Source of the DNA: Longimonas sp046498435
GTDB lineage: Bacteria > Bacteroidota > Rhodothermia > Rhodothermales > Salinibacteraceae
Reading direction: 5' to 3'
DNA: 8,417 bases
Assembly (NCBI RefSeq): GCF_046498435.1
Contig: NZ_JAWOAR010000335.1
Coordinates: 1 to 8,417 of the forward strand
Positions 1 through 6,391 of the stretch are shown here, piece after piece (position 1 is the stretch's first letter; the number at the start of each line of letters is the position of its first letter). The translations under genes were made by a program, and so were the position numbers. The notes below the pieces were generated by a model. That model saw only the letters and a program-made list of their open reading frames with translations, ran no database searches and was not told the origin of the DNA.

Positions 1-65
1 AGCGCCGGAGCAGGGCCAAAGCATTCGTCATCAGGATGCGGAAATACGTATAGCAGAGTGGCCAT
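1..65 (-). CDS. PIG-L/LmbE-family deacetylase, N-terminal fragment (cut by window edge)
   Basis: Only the first 21 codons are present; the gene continues beyond base 1. The peptide opens with a hydrophobic beta strand (MATLLYVF) followed directly by PHPDDE at residues 9-14. This is the signature of the PIG-L/LmbE zinc-dependent de-N-acetylase family: the His and the second Asp of the HPDD motif bind zinc, and the first Asp is the presumed general base. The family removes acetyl groups from N-acetylglucosamine-type substrates, including bacillithiol and mycothiol precursors; which substrate applies here cannot be told. The ATG at 65 gives the usual very short lead-in to the motif. The gene lies 62 nt downstream of the [2Fe-2S] protein gene on the same strand, with no hairpin-plus-T-run terminator between them, so it may be the last gene of the B12 operon or independent. 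No clear ribosome binding site is visible. Confidence 0.72.
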   Translation of the reverse strand, partial: MATLLYVFPHPDDECFGPAPA

Positions 66-127
66 AAATGGGCAGCATCAGCAAGAAGCAAGCACACCGG
101 ATGCACGGTACAGGCCTGCAGAAAGAT

Positions 128-358
128 TCATGACGTGTGCGCTGTTGGAGCCGGTTCATCCGCTTCCTCAATGACTTCATGAAACGTAACCTGCCCGGTG
201 CGCAGCATGCGGCGCACATAGGGATGACACAGGCCGCAGTTCTGGCCAAAGCAGACTTCTTCTTGCAACTCTGCTACCGTCTGGGCTTCGGTTGTGCACG
301 ACACATCGCGAAGCGTAGCAAATAAGACATCGTAGCAATAGCAGCGGTCAATTGTCAT
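128..358 (-). CDS. BFD-like [2Fe-2S]-binding protein
   Basis: A protein of 76 residues (80 if the in-frame GTG at 370 is used). I chose the ATG at 358 because the first cysteine pair of this family normally lies within about ten residues of the start. From that Met it has C6-x-C8 near the N-terminus and C41-x-x-C44 later, with an extra C36 just before. The CxC...CxxC spacing of about 30 residues, followed by a short helical tail, is the layout of the BFD domain, the [2Fe-2S] helical fold of bacterioferritin-associated ferredoxin, also found in NirB and NifU. BFD proteins pass electrons to a partner; E. coli Bfd releases iron from bacterioferritin. No bacterioferritin gene is visible here. The gene instead follows the B12 receptor and lipoprotein genes on the same strand, about 45 nt after the lipoprotein stop (33 nt from the GTG). 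A redox role in cobalamin or iron handling is inference. Confidence 0.8.
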   Translation of the reverse strand: MTIDRCYCYDVLFATLRDVSCTTEAQTVAELQEEVCFGQNCGLCHPYVRRMLRTGQVTFHEVIEEADEPAPTAHTS

Positions 359-403
359 AGCTGTGGTCACGGCATGGAGGAAGCACCAGCGTGTTACGTA
401 CGC

Positions 404-1510
404 TTACTGGTTCTGGGTGATACGCAGGGCAATGTGGCCTGGCGCAATGCCTGCCTCGTAAGACAGCACCTGGTCTCCCCCCGGCTCATGAACGGTCACT
501 GTGCCTGCGGCTCCGAATGGATTGTCAGGGTCAGGACGGCCCAGGTACAGGCGCTCGTTGACCACATCGAAGGCAATGGCTCCGACCGGAGGACCGTCGA
601 CCGTAAAGTCAGACAGATCGCCGTTGCGCGTGTTATACTGCACGATGGTGTTTTCTTCGAGCACGGCAAAGAGCGTATTGCCCGCGCGGGTATAAAACGC
701 CCGCTGCTGCTCGCTGGCCGAGGTGAGCTGCCCCGACAGATCCTTGCGGTCTACGATGGTGTCATTAACGGGGTCGATAATACGAAGCGCCCCGTCGGTA
801 CGCTCCTCGACTTCGAAGTTGTCATCGAAAATGGTTGCCCCACTGCACGCAACCACCAGAAGCTGCTGGTCGGTCATGAACGTACGGCGGGGCGTGTCGC
901 ATTCCGGGTCGATAGTGTCAGCAATGCTATTGTCGCTGCGGTTAATCTCAACGATCTGCCCATCGACCTCTCCGGTGGCTACATACAGACTACTTGAGGT
1001 ACCGGTAAGGCCTTCAGGGTTTGCCTCCAGTTCAATTGTATCTATGATTGTGCGCTCGTTCAGATCAACTACGTAGACCGCTGGCGTCTCTTCGCCGGTG
1101 AAGTCCTGGCTGGTCACATACGCCAGCTGGTTATCCGAAATAACGTAGCGCGGGTTGGGGATGTCGGTTACCTGCCCCGTCTGCTCTTTCGTTTCGAGAT
1201 CAAAAATACCAATGGTACCAGTTTCTCCGAACACAGCCAGAAAACGGTCGTCGAGCAGCGTGTGGCTCTGGATGTATGAGGCAAAGGTGGATCCGGTCGT
1301 GGCGGACTCTTCATTCGGGTCGATGAACGTGAAGCTGCTGTTCTGGCCGCCAAACGCGCCCGCGTTCGCAACGGCGATGTCGGTGGTGCGAACGTTCTCA
1401 TTCACGTCGTCATTTGAGACGCCAAAATCGCATCCGGCCAGCAGCAGAAGACCGGCCAGCAGCAGCGTATAGGGGGCCGTTGAGCGGGAAAGTCGTAACA
1501 GGGTGTCCAT
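404..1510 (-). CDS. YncE-like beta-propeller surface lipoprotein, BtuG-like
   Basis: A predicted lipoprotein of 368 residues. The N-terminus has a hydrophobic stretch (residues 14-25) ending in the lipobox LLAGC, with the lipidated cysteine at 27. The next residues (DFGVSNDDVNE) are acidic, resembling the lipoprotein surface-export signal of Bacteroidota. The mature part is strongly acidic and made of repeated short strands with turns such as 'YVVDLNERTIIDTIE', 'GIFDLETKEQTGQ' and 'RIIDPVNDTIVD'. This is the blade pattern of YncE/cytochrome D1-like beta propellers. C204 and C222 could form a disulfide. In Bacteroides, BtuG is a surface beta-propeller lipoprotein that binds B12 very tightly and sits on BtuB. 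The same order here, 15 nt downstream of a BtuB-like receptor under a cobalamin riboswitch, suggests the same job. I infer this from architecture and context, not from sequence identity. Other YncE-like surface proteins remain possible. Confidence 0.85.
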   Translation of the reverse strand: MDTLLRLSRSTAPYTLLLAGLLLLAGCDFGVSNDDVNENVRTTDIAVANAGAFGGQNSSFTFIDPNEESATTGSTFASYIQSHTLLDDRFLAVFGETGTIGIFDLETKEQTGQVTDIPNPRYVISDNQLAYVTSQDFTGEETPAVYVVDLNERTIIDTIELEANPEGLTGTSSSLYVATGEVDGQIVEINRSDNSIADTIDPECDTPRRTFMTDQQLLVVACSGATIFDDNFEVEERTDGALRIIDPVNDTIVDRKDLSGQLTSASEQQRAFYTRAGNTLFAVLEENTIVQYNTRNGDLSDFTVDGPPVGAIAFDVVNERLYLGRPDPDNPFGAAGTVTVHEPGGDQVLSYEAGIAPGHIALRITQNQ

Positions 1511-1525
1511 AGCAGATACAGAGGG

Positions 1526-3559
1526 TTACAGGGTAATACGGAGGGTAAGGGTGCTATGCCGAGGTGGCACAGGCTGGTTATTCTGGAGCGTATAGGTGGT
1601 GTTCAAGGCGTTGTGGATGCGTAGGCTAAGGTACACAGATACAGGGTCCCACTGCTGTTCAAGACGCACCTGGGCCTCGCTAGCCATGTACCCAGACTTC
1701 CGTTGGCTCCCATCGCCAGATGTGAGTTGGGGGCCAATGTAGCGGGCATGGGCGTCTACGTTGAGCGGACCCATGTGCAGGGTGGCGTAGGGCTTGGCGG
1801 TAACGCGCGGTACGTAGGGCAACTGCTGGTTGTACGACGACGTTTCCGGATCGGAACGGTCGCGGGCTTCGGTGTAGCTGGCATGCATCCCCGTGGTTAC
1901 GCCAACAGAACGGGTCACGGGCCAGTGCAGCGCGGCATCGGCTTCAAGGCCCTGCGTGTGCACGCGCTGTACGTTGCGAGGCGACCACACGCCTTGCACG
2001 GGACGCCACTGAATGCGGTCGGTGTGCCATTGTTGAAAAGCAGTGAGTTCAACGCGATGACCGTTCTGGGCCCACCGCGCCCCGGCATCAAGGCTCCAGC
2101 CTTGCTCGGGGCGCAGCGAGGGGACGCCGCCGGGCTGCCAGTAGCGGTCGTTCAGGGTGGGCATCCGAAAGGAGCGCCCCACATGGGCTTTGATGCGCAG
2201 GGCGTCGTACTGGGCCCACGGCTGCCAGTTGGCCCCCAGGCGCGGCGCGGCAGCCACGCGGTTGGTGCTCCCAGGCACACGATACGCATCTACACGAAGA
2301 GCCGGATACAGCCGCAGGCGGTCGCCTGTCCACGAGACGCTGGCTACGCCTCCCATCTGCTGCTGACGCGCATGCTGGCGCAGACTCGGGTGGGCCGCCC
2401 AGCTGCTCTGGGCCGAAAGGCTGCTGTTGAGCAACCACGAGGGGGCAAGGCGGCCTTCCCACTCGGCTTCGGCCTGGGCCACGTAGGTACGTCCGGTGTC
2501 GTCGGTGCGTTGGTCGGGGTTCTGGTACCGGATGGCATCGTACTGGCCAAAGGCACGGGCGGTGAGGGTGCCCCCTTCCACCGGCCAGCGATGATGCCCC
2601 CACACGCGCATGGTGCGGTCACGCTGCCGCTCGTTATTTGCCGAGAGGCTGCTGGGCCCCGGCAGGCCCCGGTTGGTCGCCGTAGCGAAAACGGCCAGGC
2701 GCGTCCGGTCAGATGCTGCGGGCTGAACCGCAGCGTAGGCGCTGTACTGGGTGCGGTCGGCATTATCGCGGCGCACTGTTTCGGGAGGGAAGCGAGCGTC
2801 ATCTTCGTACGGAAAATCGCCCGTGCGCTGCATGTAGCCTCCCGTGGCCACCCATGCCCACGCTCCCACGCGATCTCCGACGAGGGCATTTCCCCCGCGT
2901 TCGCCAAATGCACCAGCGGTTGTGGAAAGGGCCGCCATCGGTTCAGTGGGTGAGCGCGTCCGCAGATGAACAGCGCCGCCCATGCCGTCGCTGCCGTACA
3001 GGGGTGCCGCCGGGCCGTGCATCACCTCGGCAGATTGCAGCAGCGATGCAGGGAGCAGCGACAGGTCGGTCTGCCCAAGTTGCGGATTGGCAATGCGATG
3101 GCCATCGAGCAACACGAGTGTCTGGGCTGCGCCACTGCCCCGCGCCGATGGACTGGCTAACCCGTATGCACTCGACCGCCGCAGGTGCAGGCCCGAGCGC
3201 TGCTCCAGCACGTCGGCCACGGTGGATCCTCCGGTTGCGGCAATGGCAGCCGAGTCGATGGTCGCGATGTGGGCCGGCGCGTTGTGCGCGGTGGTGGGCA
3301 GACGCGTTGCCGTAACGGTAAGTGTAGGCAGGTCTACGATGCGATTCAGCGTGTCGGGGGATGCAGCACGTCCCGCTGTGTCGGACGTGTCGGGCGCTGC
3401 GACGAGAAGGGCGTACGAAGGAGATGGATCCAGCGAAGGCAAGGACCCCGCCTGCGCATCCCCCAACAACGGGAGCAGGATCATGCAAAGGCTGAAGACC
3501 CCCGCGTGCAGGAGCGGAAGCGGGGCGCGCCCTGTATGATGTGGAGACCGATCGACCAT
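1526..3559 (-). CDS. btuB: TonB-dependent outer-membrane receptor, BtuB-like (cobalamin uptake)
   Basis: A receptor of 677 residues. It has a basic N-terminus and a hydrophobic core (about 16-33), with a likely signal peptidase site after AQA (residue 37). A TonB-box-like stretch (DLPTLTVTATR, about 76-86) precedes the plug domain (about 87-205). Plug hallmarks include 'VADVLEQRSGLHLRR', 'LVLLDGHRIANP' and 'VMHGPAAPLYGSDGMGGAVHL'. The rest alternates charged and aromatic residues as in a 22-strand barrel, ending with a typical 'N.LNTTYTLQNNQPVPPRHSTLTLRITL'-type closing region. The last residue is Leu rather than the common Phe/Trp. The length is somewhat above E. coli BtuB (about 600). The cobalamin riboswitch in its leader strongly supports a B12 or related corrinoid substrate. 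The gene is first in the operon. The ATG at 3559 gives a sensible signal peptide, although no Shine-Dalgarno sequence is evident before it. Confidence 0.93.
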   Translation of the reverse strand: MVDRSPHHTGRAPLPLLHAGVFSLCMILLPLLGDAQAGSLPSLDPSPSYALLVAAPDTSDTAGRAASPDTLNRIVDLPTLTVTATRLPTTAHNAPAHIATIDSAAIAATGGSTVADVLEQRSGLHLRRSSAYGLASPSARGSGAAQTLVLLDGHRIANPQLGQTDLSLLPASLLQSAEVMHGPAAPLYGSDGMGGAVHLRTRSPTEPMAALSTTAGAFGERGGNALVGDRVGAWAWVATGGYMQRTGDFPYEDDARFPPETVRRDNADRTQYSAYAAVQPAASDRTRLAVFATATNRGLPGPSSLSANNERQRDRTMRVWGHHRWPVEGGTLTARAFGQYDAIRYQNPDQRTDDTGRTYVAQAEAEWEGRLAPSWLLNSSLSAQSSWAAHPSLRQHARQQQMGGVASVSWTGDRLRLYPALRVDAYRVPGSTNRVAAAPRLGANWQPWAQYDALRIKAHVGRSFRMPTLNDRYWQPGGVPSLRPEQGWSLDAGARWAQNGHRVELTAFQQWHTDRIQWRPVQGVWSPRNVQRVHTQGLEADAALHWPVTRSVGVTTGMHASYTEARDRSDPETSSYNQQLPYVPRVTAKPYATLHMGPLNVDAHARYIGPQLTSGDGSQRKSGYMASEAQVRLEQQWDPVSVYLSLRIHNALNTTYTLQNNQPVPPRHSTLTLRITL

Positions 3560-3605
3560 GCCGCGTATGGATGCGGGAGGGCCGTCGCCACAGGCAGATG
3601 CGCGC

Positions 3606-3650
3606 TACCTGTACGCGTACGTTTAGTACAGAGCCAGGTACGTGCAACAT
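3606..3650 (-). promoter_or_regulatory. Possible riboswitch expression-platform helices in the btuB leader
   Basis: Two structural elements lie between the riboswitch core and the receptor start. First, the RNA of 3650-3643 (AUGUUGCA) can pair over 8 positions (one G-U) with 3710-3703 (UGCAACGU), which contains the 3' half of the riboswitch closing stem P1. Forming this helix would exclude P1. Second, 3640-3635 (UACCUG) pairs with 3611-3606 (CAGGUA), extended by UAC/GUA across a bulge, giving a hairpin in a GTAC-rich stretch. Neither is followed by a U-run, so classical transcription termination is unlikely and control of translation is more plausible. These pairings were found by eye and not tested by folding. 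Confidence 0.35.
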
Positions 3651-3703
3651 AACCGGTAGGCCACCGCCGCTCCCTCTATTCCCGGAGGAAGGTGACGAAC
3701 ACA

Positions 3704-3931
3704 CGTTGCAGGCAGGTCTCCTGGCTTACCAAGCAGCGCAGGCACACGCGGCCTATAGCGGCGGAGCGCCGGGCTCTTCCCACCCAGACGGGCAGTGAGC
3801 ACGGCTTCGGCGTGCGGGCTTGGTTTCACAGTTGCGGGTACAGCTCTCGCTTTAGCCAACGGCGTATGCAATCGCGGTGGCTATACGAGATTCCCTTTTC
3901 ATTGCCGCAAACAAGCGGCAAACCGGCAACG
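3704..3931 (-). promoter_or_regulatory. Cobalamin (B12) riboswitch
   Basis: Read on the minus strand, this segment has the conserved parts of the cobalamin aptamer in order. There is a GCCGC...GCGGC hairpin (about 3919-3902), then AAAAGGGAA (about 3899-3891). The core element GUACCCGCAACUGUGA follows at about 3841-3826. Next is a GC-rich variable region, and finally the B12 box GCCAGGAGACCUGCC at about 3726-3712. The ends close with a 6-bp P1 stem: CGUUGC (3931-3926) pairs with GCAACG (3709-3704). The element lies 145 nt before the BtuB-like receptor start and on the same strand. The known mode of action is that adenosylcobalamin or a related corrinoid binds the leader RNA and lowers expression of the downstream uptake genes. 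Confidence 0.95.
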
Positions 3932-3967
3932 AGGCCGTGCACACGAAGGCGCTCTTCATGTGCACAC

Positions 3968-3973
3968 ATTGTA
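3968..3973 (-). promoter_or_regulatory. Candidate -10 element for the B12 operon
   Basis: TACAAT on the minus strand lies 36 nt before the riboswitch P1 stem, which would put a start of transcription near 3961. A TGGACA resembling a -35 box is present further upstream (4002-3997) but the spacing is 23 nt, well beyond the usual 16-18, so it is probably not its partner. The site falls in the 112-nt gap between the holB stop and the riboswitch, where a promoter is expected. Confidence 0.25.
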
Positions 3974-4043
3974 ACGTACGAGGTAGCACGGGAGAGTGTC
4001 CATTCCTTCACGGAATACGGACGGATGCGCAACGTGGGAGTGG

Positions 4044-5231
4044 TTAGGACGGAGTATGCAGCGTGGCGGTCAGGGCTTGTTCGGGCAGCGGCTGGTACAC
4101 CGGCGTGCTTTCGTGGCCGTGCATGGCCGTACGGAGCTGGAGGGCCAGCGTCATAAGCACGAGGCGCGTGCGCACGTTACGTCCAATGAGATGCAGGGCC
4201 TCCTCAACACGAGCAACCATGGCCTGTAGGTCGGCCTTGGGAAGGCGGTTGCAGAAGTTGGCGACTGCTTCGGTCTGGTCTACGTTAACGAGAGGCGCAT
4301 CGTCGCCGAGAGTGCGGTACAGCATGAGATCGCGAATCCACCGAATCATAAGACGCAACACGCTCTTCGTGCGCTCGCGCCCTAAGCTGGCAATAGCATC
4401 AATGCGTTCGTTGAGCGGCCCCACCTTCTGGGTGTACGCCGCACGCAGGTAGTTGAGCACAAGGGTGCGGCTTTCGCGCAAGTAGGTGCTTTCGGTGAGT
4501 TGCAACGCGCGGCTGTAGGAGCCGTCGGCCATGCGGGCGAGCATGGAGGCCTCTTCGGGCTCCATGTTTTCGCGATCGTGCAGCGCCTGGGCGATCGCAT
4601 CGGGCGATAGCGGGTCGAAGCGTACCTTCTGGCAGCGCGACACAATGGTGGGCAGCATCTGGTCGACGCGGCTGCTGGTGAGAATGAACACCGTTTGGGC
4701 GGGCGGTTCTTCCAACACCTTCAAAAAGGCGTTGGCCGCGGAAGCGTTCATGTACTCGGCATCGGTAAGCAGTGCGATCTTGTACGCGCCCTCGCCCGGA
4801 TGAAACGTCATGGGCCGCACCACCTCCTCTTTCATGCGGTCGATGTGGTACATGACCTGCTTGTTCGAGGTCTTTTCGGGATCGTCGAGCGAGGGGCGGC
4901 GCACGTAATCGACCGGGGCGTATGGCGACTCACCCAGCCGTTTGATGCGCTGGGCCACATCGTCGTCGGAGGTGCCTTTCGGGTAGGGGAAGAAGACGTG
5001 CACATCTGGATGCACCATGCGGCGCGTTTTCTGGCAAGCCGCGCACGCGTCGCACGCCTCTTCGGTCTGCTCGGTGCACTGCAAGGCACGCGCCAGTTCC
5101 AGCGCCGCCGGGACGGGGCCGGTGCCTTTGGGGCCGTGAAAAAGATATGCGTGAGGCACCCGCTTGCGCAAAAGGGTGCGGCGAAGCATGTCCACCACGC
5201 GCTCCTGTCCGATGAGTGCTGACCAAGCCAT
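4044..5231 (-). CDS. holB: DNA polymerase III delta-prime subunit (clamp loader)
   Basis: A protein of 395 residues from the ATG at 5231. The reading frame is open to an ATG at 5327, but homologous proteins begin at the 'MAWSALIGQERVVDML' block, so the extra 32 residues are unlikely to be translated. It has an AAA+ fold: 'HAYLFHGPKGTGP' (28-39) at the P-loop, four cysteines C52/C60/C63/C66 forming the clamp-loader zinc module, and 'NASAANAFLKVLEEPP' (162-177). The 'SRC' motif (198-200) carries the arginine finger. The P-loop lacks the nucleotide-binding Lys-Thr (GTGPVP instead of GTGKT), as expected for a delta-prime subunit that does not hydrolyse ATP and in contrast to DnaX. It acts in the replisome, loading the beta clamp. 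The gene ends 112 nt before the B12 riboswitch and starts divergently from the tRNA gene. Confidence 0.93.
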   Translation of the reverse strand: MAWSALIGQERVVDMLRRTLLRKRVPHAYLFHGPKGTGPVPAALELARALQCTEQTEEACDACAACQKTRRMVHPDVHVFFPYPKGTSDDDVAQRIKRLGESPYAPVDYVRRPSLDDPEKTSNKQVMYHIDRMKEEVVRPMTFHPGEGAYKIALLTDAEYMNASAANAFLKVLEEPPAQTVFILTSSRVDQMLPTIVSRCQKVRFDPLSPDAIAQALHDRENMEPEEASMLARMADGSYSRALQLTESTYLRESRTLVLNYLRAAYTQKVGPLNERIDAIASLGRERTKSVLRLMIRWIRDLMLYRTLGDDAPLVNVDQTEAVANFCNRLPKADLQAMVARVEEALHLIGRNVRTRLVLMTLALQLRTAMHGHESTPVYQPLPEQALTATLHTPS

Positions 5232-5401
5232 CCGTGCGGGCCGGGGATTGTTGGAGGAGTCAATGCCCTTGTATGATACGAGACAGGCTGCACGAATGGA
5301 ACCCCTGTACGCATCCCCCCGAACCACTCACCTCTTCTTCATGGCAAGCCCTGGAACCATGACTGCGCATTTTATCATAGAATAGGACTGCAAATTGCAA
5401 T

Positions 5402-5475
5402 GGCGCGGTAGCTCAGATGGTTAGAGCGTCGGATTCATAACCCGGAGGTCGACGGTTCAAATCCGTCCCGCGCTA
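5402..5475 (+). tRNA. tRNA-Met (anticodon CAT), elongator type
   Basis: A complete cloverleaf. The acceptor stem GGCGCGG (5402-5408) pairs with CCGCGCT (5468-5474) and ends in a G-U pair. The D stem is GCTC/GAGC (5411-5414, 5424-5427) and the anticodon loop TTCATAA has CAT at 5436-5438. The variable loop is AGGTC. The T arm is GACGG/CCGTC with loop TTCAAAT, and the discriminator is A5475. The 3' CCA is not encoded. The paired first base and the lack of the initiator-type GGG/CCC anticodon stem argue for an elongator tRNA. An Ile-tRNA with a lysidine-modified CAT cannot be fully excluded but fits less well. The innermost anticodon-stem position is an A-C mismatch (A5433/C5441). Confidence 0.95.
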
Positions 5476-5503
5476 CAAACGTGCACGTAGAAAAACGCCC
5501 TTG

Positions 5504-5537
5504 AGCGCTGCTAAGCGATGGTTTAGTGGCGCTTTTT
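5504..5537 (+). terminator. Intrinsic terminator of the tRNA-Met gene
   Basis: AGCGCTGCTAAG (5504-5515) pairs over 12 positions, allowing G-U, with TTTAGTGGCGCT (5522-5533) around the 6-base loop CGATGG. It is followed immediately by a T-run (5533-5537). It lies 28 nt after the tRNA and 110 nt before the ZIP transporter, so it probably isolates the two. Confidence 0.85.
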
Positions 5538-5647
5538 GTATTTTGGGACTGGCTTCGGGCTTTTCATAGAGCCGGAAACGGATGTGCGCATGGATGGCCG
5601 CCCCCGAAGCGCTCTTTTCTAACCCGTACCATAGTCTCTCTATTTGC

Positions 5648-6391
5648 ATGGATGTGGAACCGCGCCTGCTTACCGTGTTCATTGCGGCGTTCATTACGGC
5701 CGTAACGACCGGACTCGGGGCGCTGCCGCTTGCCCTGATGGAACGCGTGGAAAAGCGGTGGCTGGGTATTGGGGCTGCGGTGGCATCGGGGCTCATGCTG
5801 GCGGCCAGTCACAGCCTGATTGAGGAAGCGAATGCGATTGGCGCGTGGCGCGGACTGGCAGGTGCCGCCAGCGGGCTGGTGCTCATTTCGCTTGCGAACG
5901 CATGGCTGGAGCGCCGTAATACGCCCGATGTGGGCGAACTGCGCGGGGCCGATGCCCGGAAGGCCCTCCTCATTCTGGGCGTGATGACGGCGCACTCGTT
6001 TGCCGAGGGCGTTGGTGTGGGCGTGTCGTACGGCGGGGGGAACGATCTGGGCGTGTACATCACTGCCGCCATTGCGGTGCACAATATCCCCGAGGGCCTT
6101 GCGATTGTGCTGGTTCTGGTGCCGCGTGGCATGTCGGTGTGGAAGGCCAGTGCGTGGGCGGTATTCACGAGCCTGCCGCAGCCGCTGATGGCGGTTCCGT
6201 CTTATCTGCTCGTGGCCACCTTCGAGCCGTTCCTGCCGGTGGGATTGGGCCTGGCTGCCGGTGCCATGATCTGGATGGTCTTTGCCGAACTCCTCCCCGA
6301 CACGCGCGAGCATCTGACTCCGGCCCAGGTCGGCACCACCATCGTGCTGGCGTTCCTGGCGATGATGGCGTTTCAGCTTGTGCTGCACTGA
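5648..6391 (+). CDS. ZIP-family divalent metal transporter
   Basis: A very hydrophobic protein of 247 residues from the ATG at 5648. The frame is open back to an ATG at 5582, but the family-like sequence starts at 'MDVEPRLLTVFIAAF'. About eight membrane segments are visible. The two ZIP metal-site signatures are present: HSFAEG (116-121) in TM4 and HNIPEG (145-150) in TM5, with His and Glu as metal ligands. 'VFAELLPDTRE' (211-221) is the usual late-segment motif. The N-terminal block ('TGLGALPLAL...ASGLMLAAS') resembles the ZIP subgroup that includes plant chloroplast-type proteins. The loop between TM3 and TM4 (about 88-103) has no His-rich stretch. It probably brings zinc, iron or manganese into the cytoplasm across the inner membrane; the metal cannot be read from the sequence. 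It stands alone after the tRNA terminator. No Zur- or Fur-like operator was recognised. Confidence 0.92.
   Translation: MDVEPRLLTVFIAAFITAVTTGLGALPLALMERVEKRWLGIGAAVASGLMLAASHSLIEEANAIGAWRGLAGAASGLVLISLANAWLERRNTPDVGELRGADARKALLILGVMTAHSFAEGVGVGVSYGGGNDLGVYITAAIAVHNIPEGLAIVLVLVPRGMSVWKASAWAVFTSLPQPLMAVPSYLLVATFEPFLPVGLGLAAGAMIWMVFAELLPDTREHLTPAQVGTTIVLAFLAMMAFQLVLH

Noticed and set aside
404..997. Plus-strand open frame (about 200 codons) opposite the beta-propeller lipoprotein
   Set aside because: It is antisense to a gene with lipobox and propeller repeats; no recognisable motif.
1703..2953. Long plus-strand open frame (416 codons) opposite the TonB receptor
   Set aside because: It lies wholly antisense to a clear TonB-dependent receptor; its Gly/Arg/His-rich translation matches no family and is typical of antisense frames in GC-rich coding DNA.
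3623..4032. Short minus-strand frames of 68-82 codons overlapping the B12 leader
   Set aside because: They cover the highly conserved riboswitch RNA, which explains the sequence better; translations look random.
4044..5231. Loss of the Walker A lysine in holB as a sign of a broken gene
   Set aside because: A degenerate P-loop is normal in delta-prime subunits, and the zinc cysteines and SRC motif are intact.
5389..5399. Palindrome TGCAAATTGCA just before the tRNA
   Set aside because: Only 5 bp per arm, in the tRNA leader; could be part of a promoter or chance, with nothing further to support a site.
5564..6388. Minus-strand open frame (274 codons) opposite the ZIP transporter
   Set aside because: The translation is His/Arg/Gln-rich with no domain, while the opposite strand carries both ZIP signatures and membrane segments.
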